64,000 nt of DNA. Source: Paenibacillus mesophilus (GTDB lineage: Bacteria > Bacillota > Bacilli > Paenibacillales > NBRC-103111). Location of the stretch: assembly GCF_005938385.1 (NCBI RefSeq), contig NZ_VCRA01000035.1, positions 1-64,000 of the forward strand, read 5' to 3'. The notes under the pieces were generated by a model. That model was not told where the DNA came from and did not search any database. It worked only from the letters and a program-made list of their open reading frames with translations. Below are positions 1 through 8,786 of this stretch, one piece after another (within the stretch, counting starts at the first letter, position 1; the number at the start of each line of letters is the position of its first letter). The position numbers and the translations under genes are program-made.

Positions 1-54
1 GGAAGCGCGGCAACGCGTGCAGCTGACGAATACTAATCGGTCGAGGGCTTATCC
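1..54 (+). rRNA. 23S rRNA, 3' end (partial)
   Basis: The first ~54 bases carry the conserved 3' terminus of bacterial 23S rRNA: GAATACTAATCGGTCGAGGG followed by CTTATCC. The rest of the gene lies before the window. The exact mature end is approximate. A hairpin (59-66 pairing with 70-77) follows directly. No 5S rRNA gene follows before the terminator at 185-215. Confidence 0.93.
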
Positions 55-184
55 TAAAAGCTTTCCGGAGGAAAGCTACTTCGGAAGCAATAACTTGGTC
101 CCGGTAAACCCCCGGGGCACTCGATTCAGCTTCAACTCGATTCGTTTCGCATTCAGTTTTCAGGGAATAAAATCGTAAAAGTAG

Positions 185-215
185 AGCCTTGTCCTTATTG
201 GACTGGGCTTTTTTT
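185..215 (+). terminator. rrn operon terminator
   Basis: Bases 185-194 pair with 200-209, with one mismatch and one wobble, around a 5-base loop. A run of six T follows at 210-215. It is the first intrinsic terminator after the 23S end and probably ends the rRNA transcript. Confidence 0.7.
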
Positions 216-230
216 GATGAGTGATGCAAA

Positions 231-260
231 ATAACCAAGCCCGGGCATCGGCCCGGGCTA
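231..260 (-). terminator. terminator of the minus-strand membrane protein gene
   Basis: A perfect 9-bp GC-rich stem (238-246 with 251-259, loop ATCG) overlaps the stop codon of the gene ending at 258. On the minus strand it is followed by a T-rich stretch (GGTTATTTT). The stop codon lies inside the stem. Confidence 0.55.
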
Positions 261-779
261 TTGAACATATAAAGAAGTGTCGCTTGCATTGATCTTCAGA
301 ACCCCCGGTTTCTTGGAACGCCGCAGCAAGAAAAAAATCAAATAGCGGGGAGTCAGAAACCAAACGTGGAGAGCAATCAAGGCTAACCACCGGTCGATGG
401 ATATCCAAGGGTATAAGCAGCAAATGACGGCGAGACCGATCCAAAGCAGCTGGTGGTGAATTCGCATAATGACCCTAAGAGGGAAATGCTGATTGGGCAG
501 CAGACCGACCCATGGCAGGCGCCAGGCGTAAGACCAGGTGCCGCGCTGATCGGTACCCAGCAGCTTTAAGTACAGATTGGTTACGATGTCATACATGAGA
601 GGCAGCAGCAGCAGTCCCCCCGCGATCCATAGCAGACTCCATGGAGAAACGGAAGTCGCCAGGAAGACAGCGCTCGGTATGGGCAAAATTCCGTAGAGCA
701 GGAGCGGCAGCGGGCGGTGACGTACTTTTCTGATTAGTGTAAAGTTATAGATGGTCGAGTCTTTGTCCAGACGATGCAA
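258..779 (-). CDS. small integral membrane protein, unknown function
   Basis: A 173-residue protein with about four hydrophobic segments. They are roughly at residues 24-46 (LLLYGILPIPSAVF), 47-62, 105-124 (LLWIGLAVICCLYP) and 130-150, with a basic C-terminus (FFLLRRSKKPG). I do not recognise the family. The TTG at 779 is chosen because AGGAGG (minus strand, 792-787) sits seven bases upstream; a TTG at 797 lies upstream of that site. The gene has its own promoter (845-872) and terminator. It lies alone between the rRNA operon and gin and faces the rRNA genes. A membrane location is inferred from hydrophobicity only. Confidence 0.75.
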   Translation of the reverse strand: MHRLDKDSTIYNFTLIRKVRHRPLPLLLYGILPIPSAVFLATSVSPWSLLWIAGGLLLLPLMYDIVTNLYLKLLGTDQRGTWSYAWRLPWVGLLPNQHFPLRVIMRIHHQLLWIGLAVICCLYPWISIDRWLALIALHVWFLTPRYLIFFLLRRSKKPGVLKINASDTSLYVQ

Positions 780-844
780 ACGAAAACCTCCTGACAAGAC
801 GGCTAGTCCGTCTTGCGATCAAGCAGGGTCAACCTGTCTCTTCT

Positions 845-872
845 ATTATATAGGGAACGTTGCGGATGGCAA
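845..872 (-). promoter_or_regulatory. sigma-A promoter of the minus-strand membrane protein
   Basis: On the minus strand TTGCCA (872-867) and TATAAT (850-845) are separated by 16 bases, 66 bases ahead of the chosen start. The match to the vegetative consensus is good apart from the slightly short spacer. Confidence 0.6.
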
Positions 873-1004
873 AAGCATTTTCTTGAAGTTATCGAATAAC
901 GGAATCCAATTATTTTCTGACACCATTCGCCCAGAAGCAACATACCTTAATTCATAACCTTTGCAGGAAAATCGGAAAAATGTTATCTGAAATTGCTCCA
1001 GCTA

Positions 1005-1033
1005 GTTTACGAGAGTAGAAAATGTGGCATACT
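1005..1033 (+). promoter_or_regulatory. possible forespore (sigma-F/sigma-G type) promoter of gin
   Basis: GTTTA (1005-1009) and GGCATACTG (1025-1033) are 15 bases apart, which is the geometry of sigma-F promoters. The -10 part also resembles the sigma-G element CATACTA. In B. subtilis csfB is transcribed in the forespore by sigma-F. The -10 match is imperfect. Confidence 0.35.
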
Positions 1034-1058
1034 GGTAGAGAAAGGGCGGGTGGACCGA

Positions 1059-1250
1059 ATGGAACAAGAAGAGACATTGACGAATCCATGTATCATATGC
1101 GATCAGCCGAAGCCATACGGGATCATGATCTGTTCCGAATTTATATGTGACGATTGCGAAGCGGAAATGGTCAAGACCGATGTATTGGACGCCAAATATC
1201 CATTCTTTATTCATCGTATGAACAAAATCTGGTATAAAATGAACGCCTAG
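1059..1250 (+). CDS. gin: anti-sigma-G factor Gin (CsfB)
   Basis: A 63-residue zinc-binding protein with paired cysteine motifs CIICDQ and CSEFICDDC. Gin/CsfB has this layout: a small zinc protein that keeps the late forespore sigma factor sigma-G inactive until engulfment is complete. The ATG at 1059 follows an AAAGGG ribosome site; an upstream in-frame ATG at 993 would add 22 residues unlike the family. In B. subtilis csfB lies next to xpaC, yaaN and yaaO; here only the yaaO homologue follows and xpaC and yaaN are not present. A possible forespore promoter lies just upstream. Confidence 0.85.
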   Translation: MEQEETLTNPCIICDQPKPYGIMICSEFICDDCEAEMVKTDVLDAKYPFFIHRMNKIWYKMNA

Positions 1251-1386
1251 CGCAGAAATATAAGCCAGGCGGTTCTATCGTTCGCATGCCGAACTTCAAG
1301 GTCTTCCTTCACGGAACAGGCCTTTTTTGCTTTTCCCGGAACGTTTCCTGTATTGTATAAGAGGAAGCAAGGATGGAGGGCATCGA

Positions 1387-2853
1387 ATGGATCCGAACCA
1401 TATGCCGCTGCTAGGGGCGTTATTGCGTCACAGCCGGCATCAGCATGCCGGGTTTCACGTACCCGGACATAAATCCGGGAAGGGCTTGCTGCCCGCAGCG
1501 GCCATTTTCCGGGAAGTGATGTCGATCGATTTGACCGAGATTACCGGTCTGGACGATTTGCACCACCCCGAGGGAGCGATTCGGGATGCGCAGCAACTGG
1601 CGGCTGCCTGTTTCGGAGCGGAGGAAACGTTCTTTCTCGTAAACGGAAGCACGGTAGGCAACTTGGCCGCCATTTTGTCTTTATGCGATCAGGGAGATAC
1701 GCTGATCGTACAAAGAAATGTACATAAATCGGTTATTCACGGCCTGATGCTGGCCGGAGCCAAAGCCGTGTTTCTCTCCCCACGCTACGACCCGGCATCG
1801 GGGTTGCCCGCGGGGATAGGCACGGAACAAGTAGAACTTGCCCTGCAGCGTTATCCCGAAGCCAAAGGCGTTTTGATTACGAATCCTAATTATTATGGCA
1901 TGGGAGTCGATATTCGAAAGCTGGCCGCATTAGCGCATGCGCATGGAAAGCCTTTACTCATTGACGAGGCTCACGGAGCCCACTACGGCTTTCATCCCGC
2001 CCTGCCCGATTCCGCTTTGGCTTGCGGGGCCGATCTGGTCGTCCAATCGACGCACAAAATGCTGGGCGCGATGACGATGGGAGCGATGCTGCACATCCGG
2101 GGTAGCCGAATCGATAGAGAGCGCGTTAGAAATCGGCTGTCTATGCTGCAAAGCTCCAGTCCATCGTATCCGATAATGGCTTCGCTTGATGCGAGCCGGT
2201 GTCTGCTCCAAACGGTAGGGAGAAGCTGGCTGGACCTAGGGCTCTCGGTGGTGGAACGATTCGAGAAGAGCCTTGAGCGGTGGCCGTGGTTTCGGGCCAT
2301 ATCCCGTGCGCCGACGGAGGCGTATGAGACGAAGGATCCGTTCAAGGTGGCGATTGCCGATGCGACGGCGACATTAAGCGGTTTTCAACTGAGAGATGAG
2401 TTAGAGCGGCGTGGAGTTATGACGGAAATGGCCGACCCTTGTCACGTGCTGCTGGTGTTCAGCTTCGCTTCGGAAACCCGGGACGCCGACATGCTCATTG
2501 GCGCGTTGGAGCACATTTCAGCCCGATTCGAATTGTCCGGCAAAGAAATCTCTCTCTCACCGGAGGTGGCGATGAAGAATGCCCCTTATCATAGCGGCGT
2601 GTCTGCCCCGGTTCCATTCCGGATGAATGCGCTGACGGCGACTAAGGAAACCCCTGTCTCCGAGGCTGCGGGTGAGATTGCTGCGGAAATGGTCATTCCA
2701 TATCCCCCAGGCATTCCGGTTTTATATCCGGGAGAGCTTATAACGGAGCAAACAGTGCAAGACTTACGAGCATTGGCGGCGATGGGGGCGAAATTTCAAG
2801 GTGTGTCCGATCCGCTTTTTCGCAAAATTCGAGTATTCTTACATAAAAAGTAA
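1387..2853 (+). CDS. yaaO: PLP-dependent Orn/Lys/Arg decarboxylase (YaaO-type)
   Basis: A 488-residue fold-type I pyridoxal-phosphate decarboxylase. The N-terminus has the family motif HVPGHKSGKG. The PLP region shows LLIDEAHGAHYGFH and the Schiff-base lysine in STHKMLGAMT. The C-terminal domain carries PYPPGIPVLYPGE, typical of lysine/arginine/ornithine decarboxylases. Which amino acid is used cannot be read from the sequence; B. subtilis SpeA and YaaO are the nearest relatives by context. The ATG at 1387 follows GGAGGG by six bases; an upstream TTG at 1327 would add 20 residues without a ribosome site. It precedes tmk as in B. subtilis. Confidence 0.88.
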   Translation: MDPNHMPLLGALLRHSRHQHAGFHVPGHKSGKGLLPAAAIFREVMSIDLTEITGLDDLHHPEGAIRDAQQLAAACFGAEETFFLVNGSTVGNLAAILSLCDQGDTLIVQRNVHKSVIHGLMLAGAKAVFLSPRYDPASGLPAGIGTEQVELALQRYPEAKGVLITNPNYYGMGVDIRKLAALAHAHGKPLLIDEAHGAHYGFHPALPDSALACGADLVVQSTHKMLGAMTMGAMLHIRGSRIDRERVRNRLSMLQSSSPSYPIMASLDASRCLLQTVGRSWLDLGLSVVERFEKSLERWPWFRAISRAPTEAYETKDPFKVAIADATATLSGFQLRDELERRGVMTEMADPCHVLLVFSFASETRDADMLIGALEHISARFELSGKEISLSPEVAMKNAPYHSGVSAPVPFRMNALTATKETPVSEAAGEIAAEMVIPYPPGIPVLYPGELITEQTVQDLRALAAMGAKFQGVSDPLFRKIRVFLHKK

Positions 2854-2921
2854 GCAGGAAACGGGATTGGCTGCAGCGAATAGAACATTATGCCGATAAC
2901 GATGCTGATAGGAGAACGATT

Positions 2922-3596
2922 GTGGCGTATACAGGATATTTTATAACGGTTGAGGGTGGAGAAGGAGCCGGGAAAACGTCGGCGATCCGCTCGATGGAGC
3001 GATTGCTTCAAGATCGCGGCTTCGATGTCGTTGTTACCCGCGAACCCGGCGGCATTGCGATAGCGGAACAAATCCGCGAGGTGATTCTGGACAAGCGCAA
3101 TGTTGATATGGACGGAAGAACGGAGGCGCTTCTCTATGCGGCCGCCAGACGCCAACATCTCGTGCAGAAAGTAATACCGGCGCTCCAGGAAGGCAAGGCG
3201 GTACTATGCGACCGGTTTATTGACAGCAGCTTGGCCTACCAGGGGTACGCGCGCGGGCTTGGCATCGATGAAATTTTCGCCATGAACCGGTTCGCCATTC
3301 ATGAGACGATGCCGGACTTGACCTTCTTTATGGACGTATCTCCACAAGTAGGACTTGCCCGAATTCACTCCAACCGGGACCGCGAGGTGAACCGGCTCGA
3401 TCTGGAGGCAGTAGCTTTTCACGAGCGAGTCAGAACCGGATACTTGCAGCTGCTGGAGCGTTTTCCGGAACGGATCGTAAGAGTTGATGCGGAGCAGTCG
3501 GAGGAAGACGTGGTGCGTACTTTATCCGGAATATTGCTCGAGCGGCTGGAGCGCAGAATGGCGGAAGGGAACATTTGCAAGCGAAATGGTGTATAA
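2922..3596 (+). CDS. tmk: thymidylate kinase
   Basis: A 224-residue dTMP kinase that makes dTDP for DNA synthesis in the cytosol. The P-loop is VEGGEGAGKTSAI near residue 10, followed by TREPGG and the DRF motif (CDRFIDSSLAYQG). Length is normal for the family. Translation begins at GTG 2922 behind GGAG (2911-2914). It lies between yaaO and darA, as in B. subtilis. Confidence 0.95.
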   Translation: MAYTGYFITVEGGEGAGKTSAIRSMERLLQDRGFDVVVTREPGGIAIAEQIREVILDKRNVDMDGRTEALLYAAARRQHLVQKVIPALQEGKAVLCDRFIDSSLAYQGYARGLGIDEIFAMNRFAIHETMPDLTFFMDVSPQVGLARIHSNRDREVNRLDLEAVAFHERVRTGYLQLLERFPERIVRVDAEQSEEDVVRTLSGILLERLERRMAEGNICKRNGV

Positions 3597-3674
3597 TAAT
3601 AGCGAGGCCGATTATTGGGCTCTGCATGGAAATTAGCGGCACCTAAAGCCCGTGTAAACGTTTTCTTACAATTG

Positions 3675-3683
3675 TGGTATACT
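3675..3683 (+). promoter_or_regulatory. extended -10 promoter ahead of darA
   Basis: TGG precedes TATACT (3678-3683), an extended -10 element, about 49 bases before the darA start. There is no good -35 at 16-18 bases. A second AT-rich hexamer, TATATA, follows immediately. Confidence 0.45.
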
Positions 3684-3716
3684 ATATATCTACAGTGTTG
3701 CATCATAAACGATTAA

Positions 3717-4061
<345 letters not shown>

Positions 4062-4094
4062 GCGAATCCCTACGATAAGGCAGGTTTAAGCGTC

Positions 4095-4541
4095 GTGAAA
4101 ATCAATCCCGGCTGGCGCCCATTCGGCAAGCAGATCCAACTGACCGACAGCCCCGCTTCCCCTCCGGTTGCTTCGAAGAGCTTCTCGGACATGCTGAATC
4201 AGCAAGACGGCAAATCGGACGCGGAGCAGTTGAACCGTATGCTGCAGCAAATTCAGCTGCAGGGGGAACGGCTGAATAAATCGATGACGATCCGCGAGCT
4301 TCGGGCTTACAAAACACTGGTGAAGCAGTTTCTCGAGAAGACGGTTCGTAAAGGGATCGGAATCAAGGACACTACCGGGTGGGATCGCAGAGGCCGCGGA
4401 AAGCGGTATAAATTACTGGACGAAATTGATCGGCACCTGGTCGAAATGGCGGACGACATGCTCGAAACCGAAGAAGGGAAAATCGAGCTTCTGGGCAAAG
4501 TTGGCGAAATTCGCGGGCTGCTGATCAATTTGTTTTACTAG
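4095..4541 (+). CDS. yaaR: YaaR family protein (DUF327)
   Basis: A 148-residue soluble, mostly helical protein of the YaaR family, whose function is unknown. The N-terminal ~40 residues are low in predicted structure (SPASPPVASKSFSDMLNQQD). The remainder is the conserved helical domain (LRAYKTLVKQFLEKTVRKG ... GKVGEIRGLLINLFY). Start is GTG 4095 with a weak purine-rich site upstream. It lies 33 bases after darA and 17 bases before holB, so co-transcription is likely. Confidence 0.85.
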   Translation: MKINPGWRPFGKQIQLTDSPASPPVASKSFSDMLNQQDGKSDAEQLNRMLQQIQLQGERLNKSMTIRELRAYKTLVKQFLEKTVRKGIGIKDTTGWDRRGRGKRYKLLDEIDRHLVEMADDMLETEEGKIELLGKVGEIRGLLINLFY

Positions 4542-4558
4542 TATCGGAGTGAGCCAAT

Positions 4559-5530
4559 ATGAATTTTCAATCGATACCGGGACAGGAGCGTACGAAGCGG
4601 ATGCTGCAAAACAGCTTGCGCACGGACAAACTGTCCCATGCCTATATATTCGCAGGTCCGCTTGGCAGCGGCCGGAAGGAAATGGCGAAAGCGCTCGTAG
4701 GGGCGCTGTTCTGCAGCCGGAATGCCGACGTAGCTTGCGGGGAATGTCTCGACTGCCGAAAGCTCGCCCACGGCAATCATCCCGATCTGTATTGGATCGA
4801 GCCGGACGGCGCCAGCATCAAGATCGACCAAATACGCGAGCTGCAGCAGCAGTTCGCGTATCGTTCGTCCTCTTCGGGAACGAAGGTATACGTGTTGAAC
4901 GAGGCGGACCGCATGACCGTACAAGCCGCCAACAGCTTGCTGAAGTTTCTGGAAGAGCCCCAATCGCCCGCGATCGCCATTCTTATTACGGAGAACGGAC
5001 AAGCCTTGCTGCCGACGATCCAGTCGCGCGCGCAATGGATGCACTTTATGCCGATTCCCCCCGAACAGATGAAACAAACGCTTCTCGCAGAAGGGCTGCC
5101 TCCGGAGCTGGTGCATGTCGCCGTACACTTGTCGGCCGGACTAGAAGCCGCGCGGGCGCTTATCCAAATAAATTGGTTTGCAGAAACGAGAAACGTGATG
5201 ATACAATTAATGAAGGACGTGGCAGGTAAGCAGCCTTTTGTCGTCTCCGTCCAACAAAAGGTCGTCAAGTCCGAAGTGGCGGAGCATCTGGACATGTTGT
5301 TCGACATGATTATGTTGTGGTACAAAGACATGATTCATGTATCGTTCGGAAGAAAACAAAGCATCGTTTATATAGATCAGGCGGACTGGTTGGCCAAGCA
5401 GGCATTCACCCGGGACGCCGACGGTTGGATCCAGTGTATGGAACGCGCCGTGGAAGCACGGAAGCGGCTCCGGTCCAACGCGAACGCACAGCTTGTCCTG
5501 GAACAGTTTCTGATCAGCGTCAAATCTTAG
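4559..5530 (+). CDS. holB: DNA polymerase III subunit delta'
   Basis: A 323-residue clamp-loader subunit. The AAA+ fold is recognisable from GPLGSGRKEMAKALVG in place of a full Walker A, as in catalytically silent delta' subunits. A zinc module CGECLDCRKLAHGNHPDL follows, then the conserved ANSLLKFLEEP. It acts in loading the beta clamp during replication. ATG 4559 follows CGGAGTGAG. In B. subtilis ricT follows directly; here the two are separated by four 39-bp repeats. Confidence 0.93.
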   Translation: MNFQSIPGQERTKRMLQNSLRTDKLSHAYIFAGPLGSGRKEMAKALVGALFCSRNADVACGECLDCRKLAHGNHPDLYWIEPDGASIKIDQIRELQQQFAYRSSSSGTKVYVLNEADRMTVQAANSLLKFLEEPQSPAIAILITENGQALLPTIQSRAQWMHFMPIPPEQMKQTLLAEGLPPELVHVAVHLSAGLEAARALIQINWFAETRNVMIQLMKDVAGKQPFVVSVQQKVVKSEVAEHLDMLFDMIMLWYKDMIHVSFGRKQSIVYIDQADWLAKQAFTRDADGWIQCMERAVEARKRLRSNANAQLVLEQFLISVKS

Positions 5531-5539
5531 TCCGGTATC

Positions 5540-5695
5540 GCTTACGAAGTAAACGTTGCATTCGCAACGTTCAGTGAAGCTTACGAAGTAAACGTTGCAT
5601 TCGCAACGTTCAGTGAAGCTTACGAAGTAAACTTTGCTAACGCAAAGTTCTGTAGTGCTTACGAAGTAAACTTTGCTTACGCAAAGTTCTGAGGA
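5540..5695 (+). repeat. four tandem 39-bp hairpin repeats
   Basis: Units start at 5540, 5579, 5618 and 5657, each exactly 39 bases and each beginning GCTTACGAAGTAAAC. Units 1 and 2 are identical. Each unit contains an 8-bp perfect stem around a 4-base loop. The stem is AACGTTGC/GCAACGTT in units 1-2 and AACTTTGC/GCAAAGTT in units 3-4, a compensatory G-C to T-A change. The last unit runs into the ricT ribosome-binding site. There is no T-run after any stem, so these are not ordinary terminators. Confidence 0.93.
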
Positions 5696-5704
5696 GGGGA
5701 GCAA

Positions 5705-6508
5705 GTGTACAACGTCGTCGGAGTCCGTTTCAAAAAAGCGGGCAAAGTGTATTATTTCGATCCATCGGATCTTCCTATACAAAAAGAAGACGCGGTTATC
5801 GTGGAAACCGCCCGCGGTGTCGAATACGGGAAAGTAGTGATCGGAAAGCGTACCGTTGGCGAATCGGATGTAGTGCTTCCTCTGAAACGGGTCATCCGCG
5901 TCGCCGACCAAACCGACGCGAAGCTGGTCGATGACAACAAAAGCGCGGCCAAAGGCGCAATGGTTACGTGTCAGGACAAAATCAAGGAACACCAACTGAA
6001 GATGAAGCTGGTGGACGTGGAATATACGTTTGACCGCAACAAGATCATTTTTTATTTCACGGCCGAAGGCCGAATCGATTTTCGCGAGCTGGTGAAAGAC
6101 TTGGCCGGCATATTCCGGACCCGCATCGAGCTGCGTCAGATCGGCGTGCGCGACGAAGCGAAAATGCTGGGCGGAATCGGCCCGTGCGGTCGCATCCTTT
6201 GCTGCTCGTCGTTTCTCGGCGATTTCGAGCCGGTGTCGATCAAAATGGCGAAAGACCAAAATTTGTCGCTCAATCCGACCAAAATATCGGGTCTGTGCGG
6301 CCGATTAATGTGCTGTCTGAAGTATGAGCACGATCAGTACGAAAGCGGTAAACAAGAAATGCCGAAAGTTGGAAGTGTCGTCATCACGTCTTTGGGTAAC
6401 GGTAAAGTTATTGGCTTGCATGTGGAGAACCGCACGGTGAAAGTACAATTGTTCGATTCGGGCAAAGTCGAGGTAATGCCTTGTGACGATGTCGTGGAAC
6501 ACGATTAA
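5705..6508 (+). CDS. ricT: RicT (YaaT), PSP1-domain regulator of sporulation and competence
   Basis: A 267-residue PSP1-domain protein. Two cysteine-rich motifs, GPCGRILCCSSFLG and SGLCGRLMCCLKYE, match the Fe-S-binding cysteines of YaaT/RicT. In B. subtilis RicT works with RicA (YmcA) and RicF (YlbF) in a complex that promotes RNase Y-dependent mRNA maturation and the phosphorelay. Start is GTG 5705 behind GAGGAGGGG. The ribosome site is partly built from the last 39-bp repeat unit. Confidence 0.93.
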   Translation: MYNVVGVRFKKAGKVYYFDPSDLPIQKEDAVIVETARGVEYGKVVIGKRTVGESDVVLPLKRVIRVADQTDAKLVDDNKSAAKGAMVTCQDKIKEHQLKMKLVDVEYTFDRNKIIFYFTAEGRIDFRELVKDLAGIFRTRIELRQIGVRDEAKMLGGIGPCGRILCCSSFLGDFEPVSIKMAKDQNLSLNPTKISGLCGRLMCCLKYEHDQYESGKQEMPKVGSVVITSLGNGKVIGLHVENRTVKVQLFDSGKVEVMPCDDVVEHD

Positions 6509-6535
6509 CCGATAGTTGGGCGCTGAGGTGCAGAC

Positions 6536-6886
6536 GTGGAGAAAAAGGACCTGTTTACGCAAATGCATCAGTTGGAGGAGCAGGCGGGCGGCATTCATCA
6601 GGTTATCGGCTCATTGAAGCAGGAAGTCGTCCAGCTGTTGGAAGAAAACAAACGGCTCAGCATAGAAAATCAACAACTGCGAAAGCTGCTCCGGCGGGAA
6701 GCTTCCGAAGACGAGCCGTCTCAGGAGCAAACCGAGAAAACGGCCAAGGAGACTACGGCCGTCGGTGAAGGGTACGATAATTTGGCCAGGCTTTACCTCG
6801 AAGGCTTTCATATATGCAATGTACATTACGGACATTTGCGGACGGAGAAAGATTGTTTGTTCTGCCTATCGTTTTTGAATAAATAA
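6536..6886 (+). CDS. yabA: replication initiation control protein YabA
   Basis: A 116-residue protein. The N-terminal half is a predicted coiled coil ([16 protein letters not shown] ... [18 protein letters not shown]) that would mediate tetramerisation. A charged linker follows, then a C-terminal zinc module ([19 protein letters not shown]). YabA binds DnaA and DnaN and restrains initiation at oriC. Start is GTG 6536, 27 bases after ricT. This matches the B. subtilis order holB-yaaT-yabA. Confidence 0.93.
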   Translation: MEKKDLFTQMHQLEEQAGGIHQVIGSLKQEVVQLLEENKRLSIENQQLRKLLRREASEDEPSQEQTEKTAKETTAVGEGYDNLARLYLEGFHICNVHYGHLRTEKDCLFCLSFLNK

Positions 6887-7051
6887 GAACGGTCACGTAA
6901 TTCGGCTGCAGGACGGGTAATTATGAGACTGTTCCTAAGTATCGGTAACCCTAAGTACCGTAGAGAGCGATTTCGGACGGCAGCGTACCAGTTGCCGGAT
7001 GCGCTACTCTACGGTTTTTTCGCCCTTGACGGAGAGGAGATTCGCGGATTC

Positions 7052-7858
7052 ATGGAACCGAACAATGGTTTGAAACCCGGGGAGCGGCTGGACGATTTGC
7101 TTACTCACGATTTGCGGATCATTCAAAGTGACGAGGTGTTCAGCTTCTCGCTCGACGCCGTACTGCTGGCCCGCTTCTGCAGCGTGCCGATTCGCGGGAG
7201 AATCGCTGATCTTTGCACGGGAAACGGTGTAATTCCGATACTGCTCTCTACGAGAACGAAGGCGGAAATCGTCGCGGTAGAAATTCAAGACCGTTTGGCC
7301 GATATGGCGAACCGCAATGTCGAGCTTAACGGATTAGCCGAACGAATTCGCATCGTGCATGGCGATTTGAAGCAAGCTCACGAGACGCTGGGTTATGGGA
7401 GATTCGATCTGATTACGGTCAATCCCCCTTATTTGCCCGTGACTTCAGGCGATCTGAAGACGAATCCGCACATTGCGGCTGCCCGTCATGAGCTACATTG
7501 CACGTTGGACGATGTGCTGGCCGCATGCAGCAGGCTTGTACGCACAGGCGGCAAAGTAGCGATGGTTCACCGTCCTTCTCGGCTGGTGGAAATTATCGGC
7601 GGAATGCAGAAGTATCGCCTGGAACCGAAGCGGATGCGATTCATCCATCCGCGCGAAGGGCAAGAAGCCAATATCGTGCTGATTGAAGCCGTGCGCGACG
7701 GGAAGCCGGAGCTTCGGCTGCTTCCGCCTTTGATCGTTCATGAAGGCGACCGGTATTGCCAGGAGCTGTTGGATGTTTATTACGGGCGAGCTGATCGGCT
7801 AAGTCCGGAGAATTCGGAATCGACCGCCGCTGCGTTTATCGCGGAGGAAGGATATTGA
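7052..7858 (+). CDS. trmN6: tRNA1(Val) A37 N6-methyltransferase TrmN6 (YabB)
   Basis: A 268-residue class I SAM methyltransferase. The family N-terminus (GERLDDLLTHDLRIIQS) lies close to the start. Motif I is ADLCTGNGVIPILLS and the N6-adenine catalytic motif is VNPPYLPV. The start is set at ATG 7052 behind GGAGAGGAGA because homologues begin a few residues before GERLDDLL. An in-frame ATG at 6923 would add 43 residues that do not look like the family, and it has a weak ribosome site. The small GIY-YIG gene (yazA) that follows in B. subtilis is absent; rsmI comes next. Confidence 0.85.
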   Translation: MEPNNGLKPGERLDDLLTHDLRIIQSDEVFSFSLDAVLLARFCSVPIRGRIADLCTGNGVIPILLSTRTKAEIVAVEIQDRLADMANRNVELNGLAERIRIVHGDLKQAHETLGYGRFDLITVNPPYLPVTSGDLKTNPHIAAARHELHCTLDDVLAACSRLVRTGGKVAMVHRPSRLVEIIGGMQKYRLEPKRMRFIHPREGQEANIVLIEAVRDGKPELRLLPPLIVHEGDRYCQELLDVYYGRADRLSPENSESTAAAFIAEEGY

Positions 7859-7900
7859 CAGCCGGCTGCTTCTATAATGCAACAAGCGGAGGAGATCGAA

Positions 7901-8782
7901 TTGGACGTTCAGGTTCAGAGAAGCTATGAGCAAAGAGAAGGGTTGGGCACGCTCTACCTCGTCGCTACACCGATCGGCAATTTGGAAGACATGACGTTTC
8001 GAAGCGTTCGCGTCTTGAAAGAAGTCCATTGCATAGCGGCAGAGGACACGAGGCAGACCCGGAAGCTGCTCACCCATTTCGACATTCAGACTCGGCTCGT
8101 CAGCTACCACGAGCACAACAAGCGCGCAAGCGGTCCGGAGCTCGTTCGGATGATGCGCGAAGGACAATCGATTGCCTTGGTGAGCGATGCGGGAATGCCC
8201 GCGATATCGGACCCCGGCTATGATCTTGTTAGGCTGGCGGTGGAAGCGAACGTTCCCGTCATACCTGTGCCGGGAGCCAATGCGGCTTTGTCCGCGTTGA
8301 TCGTCTCCGGATTGCCTACGGAACGATTTCTATTCGCCGGTTTTTTGCCCCGGGACAAAAAGAAGCTGAAGGACGAGCTGGAACGGCTCGGTCGCGTTCC
8401 GGCCACTCTCATTTTCTACGAATCGCCGCATCGGATCGTGAAGACGCTTGAAGCGATGAAGGAGACGTGGACCGATGCGCCCGTGGCCGTCGTGCGCGAA
8501 CTGACGAAACGATATGAAGAAATTGTAAGAGGAACCGTTACGGAATGCTTGGCGCTGCTTCAAACCCGGGAGACGATGGGGGAGTATTGTCTGGTCGTTG
8601 ACCGGAACGGAGCGGAGTCTGCCGATTCACCCGGCGCAACAGGACCGTGGTGGGCGGAGCTTACGATCGGGGAGCATGTGGAACGATACGAGCGGGAAAC
8701 CGGTGACCGGAAGGAAGCGATGAAGCGGGCGGCGGCCGACCGGAACGTCAGCAAGAGGGATATATATAACGCCTTGCTGTAA
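7901..8782 (+). CDS. rsmI: 16S rRNA (cytidine-1402-2'-O)-methyltransferase RsmI
   Basis: A 293-residue tetrapyrrole-methylase-fold enzyme that methylates C1402 of 16S rRNA. Motifs: YLVATPIGNLEDMTFR, AEDTRQTRKLL, and LVSDAGMPAISDPG. The C-terminus has the usual short helical extension (ADRNVSKRDIYNALL). The TTG at 7901 is chosen because GGAGGAG ends seven bases upstream; the in-frame ATG at 7877 lies before that site. Length is normal. Confidence 0.93.
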   Translation: MDVQVQRSYEQREGLGTLYLVATPIGNLEDMTFRSVRVLKEVHCIAAEDTRQTRKLLTHFDIQTRLVSYHEHNKRASGPELVRMMREGQSIALVSDAGMPAISDPGYDLVRLAVEANVPVIPVPGANAALSALIVSGLPTERFLFAGFLPRDKKKLKDELERLGRVPATLIFYESPHRIVKTLEAMKETWTDAPVAVVRELTKRYEEIVRGTVTECLALLQTRETMGEYCLVVDRNGAESADSPGATGPWWAELTIGEHVERYERETGDRKEAMKRAAADRNVSKRDIYNALL

Positions 8783-8786
8783 AATG

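Noticed and set aside
751-957. 68-residue plus-strand reading frame upstream of gin
   Set aside because: It overlaps the start and promoter of the minus-strand membrane protein and shows no ribosome site or recognisable features.
5540-5695. Possible CRISPR array
   Set aside because: The four units are contiguous with no unique spacers, and no cas genes are nearby.
5207-6259. 350-residue minus-strand reading frame containing a 13-residue repeat
   Set aside because: It runs antisense to holB, the 39-bp repeats and ricT. The repeat arises because the DNA unit is 39 bases, a multiple of three. ricT on the plus strand is clearly the real gene.
6923-7051. N-terminal extension of trmN6 from ATG 6923
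   Set aside because: The 43 extra residues do not resemble the family, and homologues start near the ATG at 7052, which has a purine-rich ribosome site.
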